A DNA stretch of 64,000 nucleotides from Verrucomicrobiota bacterium (lineage in GTDB: Bacteria > Verrucomicrobiota > Verrucomicrobiia > Limisphaerales > UBA1319). The DNA lies in NCBI GenBank assembly GCA_022709905.1, contig JAKLHY010000004.1, positions 62,001 to 126,000 on the forward strand, in the 5' to 3' direction. The translations under genes were made by a program, and so were the position numbers. Under the pieces are notes generated by a model. That model ran no database searches. It saw only the letters and a list, made by a program, of their open reading frames with translations, and was not told where the DNA came from. Shown here one piece after another: positions 19,583 through 28,584 of this stretch; position 1 is the stretch's first letter, and every line of letters begins with the position of its first letter.

Positions 19583-21163
19583 ATGTTTCTACAATGGCGG
19601 GCGGTGAAAACGACAGGCATGGTTTACTTGGTGGGAGCGGGTCCGGGAGATCCGGGATTATTGACTTTGCGCGGCGCCGAGTTGTTAGGGCGCGCGGACG
19701 TGGTCATTCATGATGGTTTGGTCAATCTCGAACTTTTAAGACTGGCGCCAAAAGGGGCGGAGATCGTTTTTGGCGGAAAGCGGGAGCGGTCTCGATGCGT
19801 TTCCCAGGCTGAACTCAATCAGCTTCTGATCGGCAAGGCGCGGGAAGGCCGTCAAGTGGTTCGGTTGAAGGGGGGGGATCCGTATGTTTTTGCCCGGGGA
19901 GGCGAGGAAGCCGAGGCGTTGTACGAAGCCGGAATTCCTTTCGAGGTGGTGCCGGGGGTGTCGTCCACCGAGGCTGTGCCCAATTATGCCGGGATACCCC
20001 TGACGCACCGCCGGTTTTGTTCCAGCTATACGGTGATTACCGGCCACACGGATCCTGCCAGCGCGGAATGCCGGATTGACTGGCGGGCGGTATCCCGAGC
20101 CGAGGGCACTTTGGTGGTGCTGATGGGTTTGAAGCACCTTCGCGCCATTTCGGACAAGTTGATGGAACATGGCAAGCCGGCGGATACACCCGCGGCCGTG
20201 ATCCGGTGGGGCACATGGGGGACCCAGCAGGTGATTGAAGGCACCCTGGCCACATTGGCGGACCAGGCGGAACAGTGCCTTCTGGAGCCGCCGGTGGTTA
20301 TTGTGATGGGCGAGGTGGTGCGGTTGCGGGCGCGGCTGAATTGGCTGGAGAAACGCCGCCTCTGGGGACAGCGGATCGTGGTGACTCGGTCTCGGGACCA
20401 GGCGCCGGCCCTGAGCAAGCCTTTGCGCGAGATGGGCGCCGACGTGCTGGAGATTCCGGTGATCCGCACCCGTCCGCCGCGCAGCCTCACCCCGCTTCGT
20501 GAGGCTTTGGCGGGTTTGGGAGCCTACGATTGGCTGGTGTTCACGAGCGTTAACGGTGTCACGCGATTTTTTGAGGAGTTTTTCAAGAAATACCGCGACC
20601 TCCGGGATCTGGGCGCGCTGCAAATCGCGGCGGTGGGCCCCGGCACGGCGGCCCGGATCCGGGATTACCGTCTGGAGGTGGATGTGGTTCCGGAGGAACA
20701 TACCGGGATCAAGATTGTGGAGGCCCTGGAGAAGTTCGAGAGCCTGGAGAACCTTCGATTCCTGCTGGCGCGGGCGGAGAAGGCGAATCCCGAGCTTGCG
20801 CGTCTGCTCGAGGAAAAGGGGGGGATTGTGGATGATATCGCCTGTTACCGGACCGAGCCGGAGCCGGATTGCGCGTCGGCCGATGTCCGCCGCTTTCGAC
20901 AGGAGGGGGCCGACTGGATCCTGTTTACGAGCGGTTCCACGGTCGAACAATTTCACGCCCGGTTCGATCTGCCCGGGTTGATGCGACAGTTCCCGGGCCT
21001 CAAGCTGGCCACGATAGGGCCGGAGACCACGCGGCTGTTGAACGCCGTCGGTTTAACACCCGCCCTCGAGGCCGATCCGCACACCGTTGATGGATTGTTG
21101 GCGGCCCTGCGTGACTTTTCGAACGGAGACAAGTCACCGAAGATCAATGAATCGGCCGGGTGA
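19583..21163 (+). CDS. cobA-hemD: Fused uroporphyrinogen-III C-methyltransferase / uroporphyrinogen-III synthase
   Basis: A 526-residue fusion. Residues 12-255 are a SAM-dependent uroporphyrinogen-III methyltransferase (VYLVGAGPGDPGLLTLRGAE, VVRLKGGDPYVFARGGEEAE, VVPGVSSTEAVPNYAGIPLTHR, LMGLKHL), making precorrin-2 for siroheme or cobalamin. Residues 265-515 are a HemD-type synthase (VVTRSRDQAPALSKPLREMGA, WLVFTSVNGVTRFFE, DWILFTSGSTVEQF, IGPETTRLLNAVGL), which closes the tetrapyrrole ring. The fusion couples two consecutive steps and is common in several phyla. Starts at 19583 (ATG), 19604 (GTG) or 19619 (ATG) are all possible; the family usually begins just before VYLVGAG. Confidence 0.95.
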   Translation: MFLQWRAVKTTGMVYLVGAGPGDPGLLTLRGAELLGRADVVIHDGLVNLELLRLAPKGAEIVFGGKRERSRCVSQAELNQLLIGKAREGRQVVRLKGGDPYVFARGGEEAEALYEAGIPFEVVPGVSSTEAVPNYAGIPLTHRRFCSSYTVITGHTDPASAECRIDWRAVSRAEGTLVVLMGLKHLRAISDKLMEHGKPADTPAAVIRWGTWGTQQVIEGTLATLADQAEQCLLEPPVVIVMGEVVRLRARLNWLEKRRLWGQRIVVTRSRDQAPALSKPLREMGADVLEIPVIRTRPPRSLTPLREALAGLGAYDWLVFTSVNGVTRFFEEFFKKYRDLRDLGALQIAAVGPGTAARIRDYRLEVDVVPEEHTGIKIVEALEKFESLENLRFLLARAEKANPELARLLEEKGGIVDDIACYRTEPEPDCASADVRRFRQEGADWILFTSGSTVEQFHARFDLPGLMRQFPGLKLATIGPETTRLLNAVGLTPALEADPHTVDGLLAALRDFSNGDKSPKINESAG

Positions 21164-21210
21164 TTTATACACTTGTTTACCGGGAGTCTGATTGGCAGGA
21201 TAGGGAAGGC

Positions 21211-23037
21211 ATGCATCGGCGAAGGAAACGAAAGAAAGCCAGTTTTTTAGGGGAAATCTCCCTGATCCGGTTGTTGGGAGCCAGCCTCTGGTTCCGGCTG
21301 GCCTTTTTGGGATTTCTGATACTGGCGCTATTTCTCGCCCTCTTTTTGCCGAAAATATGGCGCACATCTCCTTCCGGCGTGCGGCCGGTCATCAAGATCA
21401 GCGGTCTGGATTGGGTGCAGGCCTGGTCTTTGAGACGGACAGCGCAAAAGGAGAGGGCGCTGGGGCGCCAGAACCAGGCCCTGTTCGCCTGGAAGGCGGC
21501 TGTGGATCACAATCCTGCGGACGTAGAAACGGTGCAAGGATTGTTGCAGGAGCTGCTGGTTGCCGAGACCGGCCAGCAACAGCTGGCTTTGACGGTGAAG
21601 TATGGTTCGTGGCTGCTCCAACTGACCGCCACCAATCAAGGGTCTCTTGAGTTGGTGGCGAAGCTGGCCGACAAGCTCAGGCTTTATCCCTGGGTCATCG
21701 ATCTCCTGCACCCGGTTGCCACCCAACTGAATCCCGCTCAAGAGGCCTGTTATCTCAGGGCCTTGTTTCACACCCGGCAGATGGCGCGGTTTGCCGCGCA
21801 ATGGGACAAGGCGGATGACCGGGTGAAGTCTGGCGCCGACATGGAGCTCTATCACGCGGCGTATGCCCTGGGTTGGGGGCCTCCTGCCGGTCGAGTGGAA
21901 AGCCAGCAGCTTCTTCAGGCGGCCATCGTTGATCCGGACCTCAAGGAGTTGGCGACGCGCCTGCTCATCGTTGCGGCTGCCCAATTAGGGGATACGCTTC
22001 TGTTTGAGCGCGCTTTTTTGTCGGCGGTGCAAGATGACAAGGCGCTGCTGGGCGATCACGTGACGTATTGGCGGCTCTTAAGCCAGGGCGGGCGACGGGC
22101 CGAGGCGAGACAGCGCGCGGAATCGTTCACGCAGGAACCGGTCTCCGCACAGGAAGTAATCCTTTTGGCCGACGGCTACGCGGCGTTGGGACTCACCAGC
22201 CGGGCCAAACAAGTGCTCCAACGTCATGCGCCCACGTTCAGTGAGGCCGAAGGCATCTGGATTGCCCAAGCCAATCTTCTCATCGAGACGCAAGCCTGGG
22301 AGGAGCTCCTTACGCTGGCCTTGCAGATTCGACAGACCGTAGGCGCCCAGGAATCTCTCTATGGTTTTAGCCATTTCCTCGAGGGCCGATCCTTTTTGGC
22401 GCGGGACCGGCGGGAAATGGCTGAGCAAGCCTTTCGGAAAGCGGCGGACTGCGATTTTGTCAATCGCACTTTGGGGATGGCCACTGCCGGGGGCCTGATC
22501 AAGTTGGGCTATCCTGATCTTGCCCTTCGAATGTTGGAGGCGTGGCGCAAGGAACTGACTAACAACCCCGACTATTGGAATCTGCTCTGCATGGCGGCTT
22601 TCCAGCGCAAGCAAGCCGATGTTTTGCTCACCGCGGCCGAGGCCGCCTACCGGTTAACCCCGGAGGACATGAACGCGATGAACAATTACGCCGCCGCCTT
22701 GCTGATTGCCCGCATCCGGCCCGATGAAGCCATCCGGTTGACCGTCCAACTTCTGCAACGGGCGCCGAACTCCGTGGTGGCCAAGATTAATCACAGCCTG
22801 GCTTTGGTCAGGAATGGACGGGCCGCGGAAGCCGATCAGCTTCTCCAATCGATCTCGCTGGAACGTTTAAAGGAAGTGGAATCCAATTCCTATTACCTGG
22901 CTTGCTTTGAAATCTATACGACGTTGGAGCGATGGGATCAGGCGCGCCAGGTCGATGCGCGGATCAACTCGCGTCATCTTTTTCCGACGCAGCTCGATTG
23001 GTGGATGGATCTCCGTCAGAAGCTGCCTTCCACCTGA
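21211..23037 (+). CDS. Membrane-anchored TPR-like protein
   Basis: About 608 residues. A basic N-terminus (MHRRRKRKK) and one membrane helix near 25-47 (FRLAFLGFLILALFLALFLP) place the long C-terminal part outside the cytoplasm. The rest is helical with TPR-like repeats, for example NQALFAWKAAVDHNPADVET, SRAKQVLQRHAPTFSEAEG and MAEQAFRKAADCDF, so it is probably a scaffold. No enzyme motif seen. A GTG start at 21160 overlaps the hemD stop, but ATG 21211 is preceded by AGGGAAGG and is preferred. Probably co-transcribed with cobA-hemD. Confidence 0.75.
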   Translation: MHRRRKRKKASFLGEISLIRLLGASLWFRLAFLGFLILALFLALFLPKIWRTSPSGVRPVIKISGLDWVQAWSLRRTAQKERALGRQNQALFAWKAAVDHNPADVETVQGLLQELLVAETGQQQLALTVKYGSWLLQLTATNQGSLELVAKLADKLRLYPWVIDLLHPVATQLNPAQEACYLRALFHTRQMARFAAQWDKADDRVKSGADMELYHAAYALGWGPPAGRVESQQLLQAAIVDPDLKELATRLLIVAAAQLGDTLLFERAFLSAVQDDKALLGDHVTYWRLLSQGGRRAEARQRAESFTQEPVSAQEVILLADGYAALGLTSRAKQVLQRHAPTFSEAEGIWIAQANLLIETQAWEELLTLALQIRQTVGAQESLYGFSHFLEGRSFLARDRREMAEQAFRKAADCDFVNRTLGMATAGGLIKLGYPDLALRMLEAWRKELTNNPDYWNLLCMAAFQRKQADVLLTAAEAAYRLTPEDMNAMNNYAAALLIARIRPDEAIRLTVQLLQRAPNSVVAKINHSLALVRNGRAAEADQLLQSISLERLKEVESNSYYLACFEIYTTLERWDQARQVDARINSRHLFPTQLDWWMDLRQKLPST

Positions 23038-23071
23038 CGCGTGATGGATTTCCGGGGGCCAAGGCAATGCC

Positions 23072-23449
23072 ATGAAACCACCAGCCGACCGACTTCGTTT
23101 CGTGGCCTCTGAAGAAGTCCAGTCGGCTTTGAAATCCTTGCCCGCGGCGCTCCGGACTCAGGCCTGCCGGTTGGTGGTCGTCCTGGAAGACCATCCGAGT
23201 GAGGAACTCATCGACGATGGGATTGAGCCCGACACCTTGGGGCTGTTTGTTGGAGACGCCTGGCAGGATGGCGACAACAGCGCGGCTCCCTTGCCGCCCC
23301 AGATCATCCTCTATGTGGAGAGTCTATGGGCTTATGCGGAGGAAAACGAGGCGACATACCGCGTGGAAGTGCGGCGCACTTACCTGCATGAGCTGGGACA
23401 TTACCTCGGATTGGACGAGGACGATCTCGAACTTCGCGGCCTGGAATAG
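23072..23449 (+). CDS. Minimal zincin-type metallopeptidase
   Basis: A 125-residue protein of the small 'metallopeptidase family' (PF06262 type). It has the zinc motif HELGHYLGLDEDD near residue 105, which fits HExGHxxGxxxxD, and the upstream family segment LPPQIILYVESLWAYAEE. The length is normal for this group. There is no signal peptide, so it acts in the cytoplasm; substrates of the family are not known. It sits 34 bases after the TPR gene. Confidence 0.88.
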   Translation: MKPPADRLRFVASEEVQSALKSLPAALRTQACRLVVVLEDHPSEELIDDGIEPDTLGLFVGDAWQDGDNSAAPLPPQIILYVESLWAYAEENEATYRVEVRRTYLHELGHYLGLDEDDLELRGLE

Positions 23450-23498
23450 GCGATCGTTTCGCTCTTGGAATCTCCCGGCAATTTGTTAGCCTGGGCGC

Positions 23499-23876
23499 AT
23501 GAAAACCTTGGCATGCCTCTTGGCGGTTGCCGGTCTCCTGTTTGCGGGATGTGGAAGCAAGTCCAATACGAAACAGGCCGGAACCAATGCACCGGTCGCG
23601 GAAGGCAATCCGTTGACGGCGCCCGCGGACTACCTGGGGGCGATGGGCCGCGCGAAGAAACTCGCCGAGCGCACGGTCGACCTGAATGCGATCAATCAGG
23701 CGGTGCAGCTCTTTTACGCGCAGGAGGATCGTTTTCCCAAGACTCTCAAGGAACTCGTCGACCAACGCTATTTGCCTCAGCTGCCCGAGGCCCCGGCGGG
23801 CATGCGGTTCGTGTATAATCCCCAGACGGGACAGGTCGGAGTGGTCCGGGAGGCCGCCTCACCACCGGCTCGCTGA
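23499..23876 (+). CDS. Small lipoprotein with pseudopilin-like C-terminal half
   Basis: A 125-residue protein with a lipoprotein signal (lipobox LFAGC, Cys at about 19). After a low-complexity linker, residues 60-115 ([40 protein letters not shown]) resemble the globular part of GspG-type major pseudopilins, where the same 'small residue count, Y/F, RFP, L, YLP-LP, G, Y' order occurs. There is no pilin transmembrane helix. It may be a lipid-anchored relative or partner of the type II secretion pseudopilins found elsewhere in this window. The function is unproven. Confidence 0.75.
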   Translation: MKTLACLLAVAGLLFAGCGSKSNTKQAGTNAPVAEGNPLTAPADYLGAMGRAKKLAERTVDLNAINQAVQLFYAQEDRFPKTLKELVDQRYLPQLPEAPAGMRFVYNPQTGQVGVVREAASPPAR

Positions 23877-23902
23877 TGATTCATGGCTGTTTGCATCCCG
23901 GA

Positions 23903-23935
23903 GTGGCGGGCGGCGCCCGGAATCCCACCTTTTTT
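23903..23935 (+). terminator. Terminator-like hairpin directly before guaA
   Basis: Inner stem CGGGC/GCCCG with loop GGC, outer stem GTGG/CCAC with a one-sided five-base bulge, then C and six T. The T run ends two bases before the guaA start codon, so it is either the end of the lipoprotein transcript or an attenuator of guaA. Confidence 0.6.
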
Positions 23936-23937
23936 AT

Positions 23938-25479
23938 ATGGTTGAACAAATTGTCATTTTAGACTTCGGTTCTCAATACACGCAGGTGATTGCAAGGCGC
24001 ATTCGCGAGTGCAAGGTCTACTGCACCATCGTGCGATATGACACGCCGGCGGCGGAACTGGCCGCCATGGAACCGAAGGGTTTGATCCTTTCAGGGGGGC
24101 CTTCCAGCGTGTATGCCGGGAACGCTCCCTTGCCGGATCCCGGGATTTTTGGACTGCCCGTGCCGATTCTGGGGATCTGCTATGGCTTGCAGCTGATCGC
24201 CCAATACCTGGATGGCAAGGTGGAAGCCGGTCAGAAGCGCGAATACGGCAAGAGCCTCCTGACGGTCAAGGACTCATGTTGCGAGCTGTTTCGCGGATTG
24301 CCGGATGTCCTGCAGGTCTGGAATTCCCATGGGGACAAGCTGACCCGGATGCCCCGGGGATTCAAGGCGGTGGCCGTCACCGAGAACTCGGATTTCGCCG
24401 CGATCGAACATCGTGGACGCAAGTGCTTTGGCCTTCAATTTCATCCGGAAGTCGTGCATACCCCGAAAGGCAAGGAGATCATCCGAAATTTTGTTCATCG
24501 TGTCTGTGGTTGCGGGCGGCAATGGACCATGCGCCGTTATCGGGATCAGGCGGTGGAACAGATCCGCGCACAGGTGGGCGCCGAGCGGGTGATCCTTGGG
24601 TTGAGCGGAGGGGTGGACTCGAGCGTTGCCGCCGCCTTGCTGCACGAGGCCGTGGGAGATCAACTCACCTGCATTTTTGTCAACAACGGCCTCCTGCGAG
24701 CCCGGGAAGCGGAGATTGTCCAGGAGGTTTTTGGACGCAATTTCCGCGTCAAACTCCAATACGAAGACGCTTCGGAGCTCTTTCTGAAACGCCTCGGGCG
24801 CGTGACGGATCCCGAGCGAAAGCGCAAGATCATTGGCCGGAGTTTCATTGAAGTCTTTGACGCGGCAACCCGGAAGGCGGGCCAGGCGCGGTTTCTGGCC
24901 CAAGGCACCCTCTATCCCGATATCATCGAGTCCGTGCCCATCGCCGGAAATCCAGCCGCCCTGATCAAGAGCCATCACAATGTTGGCGGACTGCCGCGCC
25001 GAATGAAATTTGAACTGGTCGAACCGCTCAAGTGTTTGTTCAAGGACGAGGTTCGCGAACTGGGGCTGGAATTGGGATTGCCCAAGGAGATTGTCTTTCG
25101 CCAGCCTTTTCCAGGACCGGGGCTGGCGGTGCGCATCCTGGGAGAAGTCACCGCCGACCGCCTGGAAATCCTCCGGAATGCCGATGCCATCGTTGTTCAG
25201 GAAATGAAAGAAAGCGGATGGTATTATAAAACCTGGCAGAGTTTTGCGGTGCTTTTGCCGGTCCGCAGCGTTGGGGTGATGGGGGATGAACGGACCTACG
25301 ATTACACGATCGCCTTGCGGATTGTCGATTCCCAGGATGGCATGACCGCCGACTGGGTCCGAGTGCCCTATCCTTTGCTGGAAAAGATATCGAACCGAGT
25401 CATCAACGAAGTCAAGGGGGTCAATCGGGTGTGCTTCGACGTATCCAGCAAGCCTCCCGCCACGATCGAGTGGGAGTAG
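23938..25479 (+). CDS. guaA: GMP synthase (glutamine-hydrolysing)
   Basis: A 513-residue enzyme that converts XMP to GMP using glutamine and ATP, the last step of guanine nucleotide synthesis. The class I glutaminase domain (1-190) has [17 protein letters not shown], the nucleophile Cys in GICYGLQ and the His/Glu pair in FGLQFHPEV. The PP-loop ATP-binding site is [13 protein letters not shown] near residue 222. The C-terminal dimerisation domain ends [16 protein letters not shown], the usual family end. The start chosen gives the family N-terminus; no ribosome site precedes it, because a terminator-like hairpin occupies the space. A longer frame upstream is out of family. Confidence 0.97.
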   Translation: MVEQIVILDFGSQYTQVIARRIRECKVYCTIVRYDTPAAELAAMEPKGLILSGGPSSVYAGNAPLPDPGIFGLPVPILGICYGLQLIAQYLDGKVEAGQKREYGKSLLTVKDSCCELFRGLPDVLQVWNSHGDKLTRMPRGFKAVAVTENSDFAAIEHRGRKCFGLQFHPEVVHTPKGKEIIRNFVHRVCGCGRQWTMRRYRDQAVEQIRAQVGAERVILGLSGGVDSSVAAALLHEAVGDQLTCIFVNNGLLRAREAEIVQEVFGRNFRVKLQYEDASELFLKRLGRVTDPERKRKIIGRSFIEVFDAATRKAGQARFLAQGTLYPDIIESVPIAGNPAALIKSHHNVGGLPRRMKFELVEPLKCLFKDEVRELGLELGLPKEIVFRQPFPGPGLAVRILGEVTADRLEILRNADAIVVQEMKESGWYYKTWQSFAVLLPVRSVGVMGDERTYDYTIALRIVDSQDGMTADWVRVPYPLLEKISNRVINEVKGVNRVCFDVSSKPPATIEWE

Positions 25480-25546
25480 TCAGTCCAACCTTTGGATGCA
25501 TCCTGTCGCCAAGGCGCCAGCAATTCTGCCCAGGAACCGCTCGTTT

Positions 25547-25576
25547 CGGAGGGCCGAGATACACGAGGCCCTCGAA
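25547..25576. repeat. Hairpin in the guaA - ychF-like gap
   Basis: TTCGGAGGGCC pairs with GGCCCTCGAA with one bulged base and an 11-base loop. No strong T run follows on the plus strand. The surrounding 255 bases hold no gene that I can support. Confidence 0.4.
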
Positions 25577-25734
25577 TCCAATTTTGGGGACTTGCGGCGC
25601 TCGTCCCTCCGAGGTTCATGGGCGCCAGGCGCAGAATCGCTGGACTTGATCGCGATTCCGAGGTTAGGATCGCCGGCTGTTTGACCGGTCAACCTGCTGC
25701 GATGAGCGCGGGACGGTTTTGAGTCGTTTGAATC

Positions 25735-26439
25735 ATGAAACTAAGCATCATTGGTGTCCCGGGAATCCCCCTGGGAAAGCACAACGTGAAAGATCCGCGC
25801 CTGGACCAGGTTGACAAGTTGGTGGAGGCCGATAAGAAGGCCTATCTCCAGATTGACGCTGTCGGAGAAGAGGAGATGGCTACGGCGGACGCATTTCTGG
25901 TGTCCTCCGAACGAAAGCCGGATCTCATTCTGCAAGACCTCGAATTCATTGAGACCCGGCTGGGGCGCGAGCCTGAGGAGGCGGAGAAACGGGCGCTGTT
26001 GAGACTCCGATCGGTTTTGGAGAACGAACAATGCGTGTCTGAGGCCGGATTGACCGAGGCCGAACAGGCTGTGCTTGCCGCCCATGCCTTCGTGACTACC
26101 AAACCGATCGTAGTGGCGACTCCCGCGGATTTGGAGAAACCCGAGATGCTCATCGTTCGGGCTTACCGCGAGAGTGGGTTCATCAGTTTCCTTACCGTCG
26201 GGGGAAAGGAGAATCGCGCCTGGAAGATTCGTCAGGGCGCCACCGCCTGGGAAGCGGCTGGCGTCATCCATTCGGACATCCAAAAGGGCTTTATCCGGGC
26301 CGAGGTCATCAGCTTCGAAGATCTCATCCAGGCAGGTGGAGAAACCCAGGCCAAGCGGGCCAACAAACAGCGTCTTGAAACCAAATCTTATGTGATCCGG
26401 GACTACGACATCGTGAATTTCCGGTTTAACAAGACCTGA
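25735..26439 (+). CDS. YchF/Obg-like protein lacking the GTPase P-loop (DUF933 C-terminal domain)
   Basis: A 234-residue protein whose last 90 residues are the TGS-like DUF933 domain of YchF: GFISFLTVGGKENRAWKIRQ, GATAWEAAGVIHSDIQKGFI, RAEVISFEDLIQAGG, and a final DIVNFRFNKT. The first 130 residues keep YchF-like traces (MKLSIIGVPGIPLGK, DPRLDQVDKLV, and the coiled DLEFIETRLGRE ... RALLRLRSVLENE region). The nucleotide-binding P-loop GxxxxGKS and the rest of the G domain are absent. YchF is normally a 360-residue ATPase bound to ribosomes. This is therefore either a degenerate paralogue or a derived non-hydrolysing ribosome-associated factor. The frame is intact and codon use looks normal. 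Confidence 0.85.
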   Translation: MKLSIIGVPGIPLGKHNVKDPRLDQVDKLVEADKKAYLQIDAVGEEEMATADAFLVSSERKPDLILQDLEFIETRLGREPEEAEKRALLRLRSVLENEQCVSEAGLTEAEQAVLAAHAFVTTKPIVVATPADLEKPEMLIVRAYRESGFISFLTVGGKENRAWKIRQGATAWEAAGVIHSDIQKGFIRAEVISFEDLIQAGGETQAKRANKQRLETKSYVIRDYDIVNFRFNKT

Positions 26440-26471
26440 CGAAGCGGCGGCACAAAGATTGCCTCACAGGG

Positions 26472-27332
26472 CTAATTCGTGGCGGGAGGACGAAGAGGGC
26501 TCAAGGGGAGGGCCGGGAGGCTCGCTTTGCCTTGGGCCCGTTGAAGACTGAGCACGGCAGGTTCAAAACCGGGCCGGAGCCGCAGGGCTTCCTCAAAGTT
26601 CTTGATAGCGTCGTTGGTCTTTCCCTGCCGCATCTGGCTGTTTCCAAGATTGATGTAAGCCTCGACGTACTCCGGGGTGAGGCGGATGGCTTCGACAAAA
26701 CAATTGATGGCTTCCTCGGTTCTCCCGATCCGCGCGAGGACAGTGCCGAGGTTATTATGAGCCGACGCGTGGTCGGGCATGGCTTGGAGCGCATGATGGA
26801 AGTGATCGATCGCCTCGTCATAACGTCCCAGGTTGGCCAAAAGATTCCCGAGATTGTTATGGGCTTCGGCATATTGGGGAAGGAGGCGAATGGCTTCGGT
26901 GTAATGATGGACAGCCTTATCGAACTCCTGGCGCCGCGTGTAGACAATGCCCAGATTGAAGTGGGCGTCCTCGTCCTCGGGCGCTAGGGAGTTGGCTTGC
27001 CTGTAACGTTCGAGCGCTTCATCGACTTTGCCTTGCCGAAGCAGATCGTTGCCTTCGTTGACATATTGACGCGCAAGATCGGCATTGCCTGTGGCTAAGG
27101 AATCATTGTGGTTGGTGTTACCGAGTGAAAGCGATGTTTCAGATGGCGCAAACGTCGAGGGCAGGCGGTTTTCCCGCCAATACACGACGGCCATCATCAG
27201 CAGGAGCAACGCGGCGATCGTGCTGCTCCAAAACCAACCGCGCTTCAGCAAGGATTGCGGCTGAAAACGTTTCCCTGATTTCGCGGTCGCATCCGGCGAG
27301 GAACGGCGACGATGGTGTCGAGCGGAACTCAT
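26472..27332 (-). CDS. Membrane-anchored TPR protein
   Basis: About 286 residues. A basic N-terminus is followed by one membrane helix (FWSSTIAALLLLMMAVVYW) near residues 34-52. Five or more canonical 34-residue TPR units follow from about residue 95, such as GNDLLRQGKVDEALERYRQA, FNLGIVYTRRQEFDKAVHHY and NNLGNLLANLGRYDEAIDHF. It probably serves as a periplasmic-facing scaffold, with the partner unknown. The ATG at 27332 is preferred to one 20 codons upstream because it places basic residues before the helix. Divergent from the CorA gene. Confidence 0.85.
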   Translation of the reverse strand: MSSARHHRRRSSPDATAKSGKRFQPQSLLKRGWFWSSTIAALLLLMMAVVYWRENRLPSTFAPSETSLSLGNTNHNDSLATGNADLARQYVNEGNDLLRQGKVDEALERYRQANSLAPEDEDAHFNLGIVYTRRQEFDKAVHHYTEAIRLLPQYAEAHNNLGNLLANLGRYDEAIDHFHHALQAMPDHASAHNNLGTVLARIGRTEEAINCFVEAIRLTPEYVEAYINLGNSQMRQGKTNDAIKNFEEALRLRPGFEPAVLSLQRAQGKASLPALPLSPLRPPATN

Positions 27333-27534
27333 TAAAAACGAGTGTAGATAAACTGCAGGCTGACTGCAAGACGGCGCGCGAATCAACGCCAATCAAGACG
27401 GGCTCAATATGAAGGCCCTGAAACATTTGGAAAACCGATGGAATTTCCGGAAACACGCTTGCCAGAAGGCCCTTGAGGTTTATGATGCGTGCCAAGTTGA
27501 CACGGCATGTGGGGACGACGTCCGCGAGAATGGC

Positions 27535-28533
27535 ATGATAAGATCGTTTGCATTTACCACGCAGGGAAGATTGCACAGCAAGGACTTGGAAGTCTTTCTG
27601 ATGCCCACTTTGCTGGCGGATACCAACCTGTTTCTATGGGTGGATCTGGAGGCGGCGACTCCCGAGGAAACGCGGTGCTGCCTGGAGGACGTTTTTCATT
27701 TTCATCCGCTGTCCATTGAGGACTGTGTCAACGTGAGTCCCTCTCCCAAGGTTGAGGAGTATCAGCCCAAAGAAGACGACCGTTTTGCGCCGTATCTATT
27801 CATGGTGATTCACGCGGTGGACTACAGTCGCAAAGACGGAGTTTTTGCGACCAGCGAGCTGAATTTCTTCCTGGGAAGGAACTTTCTGGTGACCTATCAC
27901 ACGGTGGCGTTGCGGGCCATCCAAATGACAGAGGAACGCTGCATTCGGAGCAATATTCACATTGCCAGGGCTCCGGACCGGTTGGCGTATAATCTTTTGG
28001 ATGTGATTATTGACAACTACAAGCCCGCCTTGGAGGAGCTTTCCCTAGAAATTGCGGATCTGGAGAACCAGGTGCTGGAGAATCCGAGCAAAGGGACCCT
28101 AAACAAGATCATTCAGACCAAGAAGGAGGTCCTGCACTTGCGTCAGATCATTGGACCGCAGCGCGAGGTGTTGGCGAGGTTTGCGCGGGGGGATTTCAAG
28201 CTGATCCGGGCGCATCTCGTGCCTTATTACCGGAATGTATACGATGGATTGTTTCACATTTCCGAGCTGGCTCAGGCTTATATGGACTCCCTGACCAACA
28301 TTCTTCAAGTCTACTTGAACATGTCATCGAACCAGACGAGCGAGGTGGTGAAGTTGCTCACCCTCATTACGGTGGTGACCACACCGATCATGATGATTGG
28401 GACCTGGTATGGGATGAATTTCCGCACCATGCCGGAAATTGACGCGCGTTATGGTTACATCGTGGCGATCGTCGTGACCTTGATCAGCACCGTGACAACC
28501 TATTGGTATTTCAAGAAGAAGAAATGGTTTTAG
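27535..28533 (+). CDS. corA: CorA-type divalent metal (Mg2+/Co2+) transporter
   Basis: About 332 residues. The cytoplasmic domain has the conserved HPLSIEDCVN segment and a long helical stalk. Two membrane helices lie at the C-terminus, with the signature YGMNF between them (TWYGMNFRTMPE) and a basic end KKKKWF. The pentamer carries Mg2+ and sometimes Co2+ or Ni2+ passively across the inner membrane. The start was set at MIRSFAFTTQG; an upstream ATG in the same frame adds 42 residues without family resemblance. It lies upstream of the histidine kinase with a 51-base gap. Confidence 0.92.
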   Translation: MIRSFAFTTQGRLHSKDLEVFLMPTLLADTNLFLWVDLEAATPEETRCCLEDVFHFHPLSIEDCVNVSPSPKVEEYQPKEDDRFAPYLFMVIHAVDYSRKDGVFATSELNFFLGRNFLVTYHTVALRAIQMTEERCIRSNIHIARAPDRLAYNLLDVIIDNYKPALEELSLEIADLENQVLENPSKGTLNKIIQTKKEVLHLRQIIGPQREVLARFARGDFKLIRAHLVPYYRNVYDGLFHISELAQAYMDSLTNILQVYLNMSSNQTSEVVKLLTLITVVTTPIMMIGTWYGMNFRTMPEIDARYGYIVAIVVTLISTVTTYWYFKKKKWF

Positions 28534-28584
28534 TCTTTGATATAGCATTCTGGTTGAGTTAGTTGGCCTCGAGTTTCATCGCGC

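Noticed and set aside
23686..23937. 84-codon N-terminal extension of guaA
   Set aside because: It lies out of frame over the small lipoprotein gene and a terminator hairpin; the family N-terminus begins at [12 protein letters not shown].
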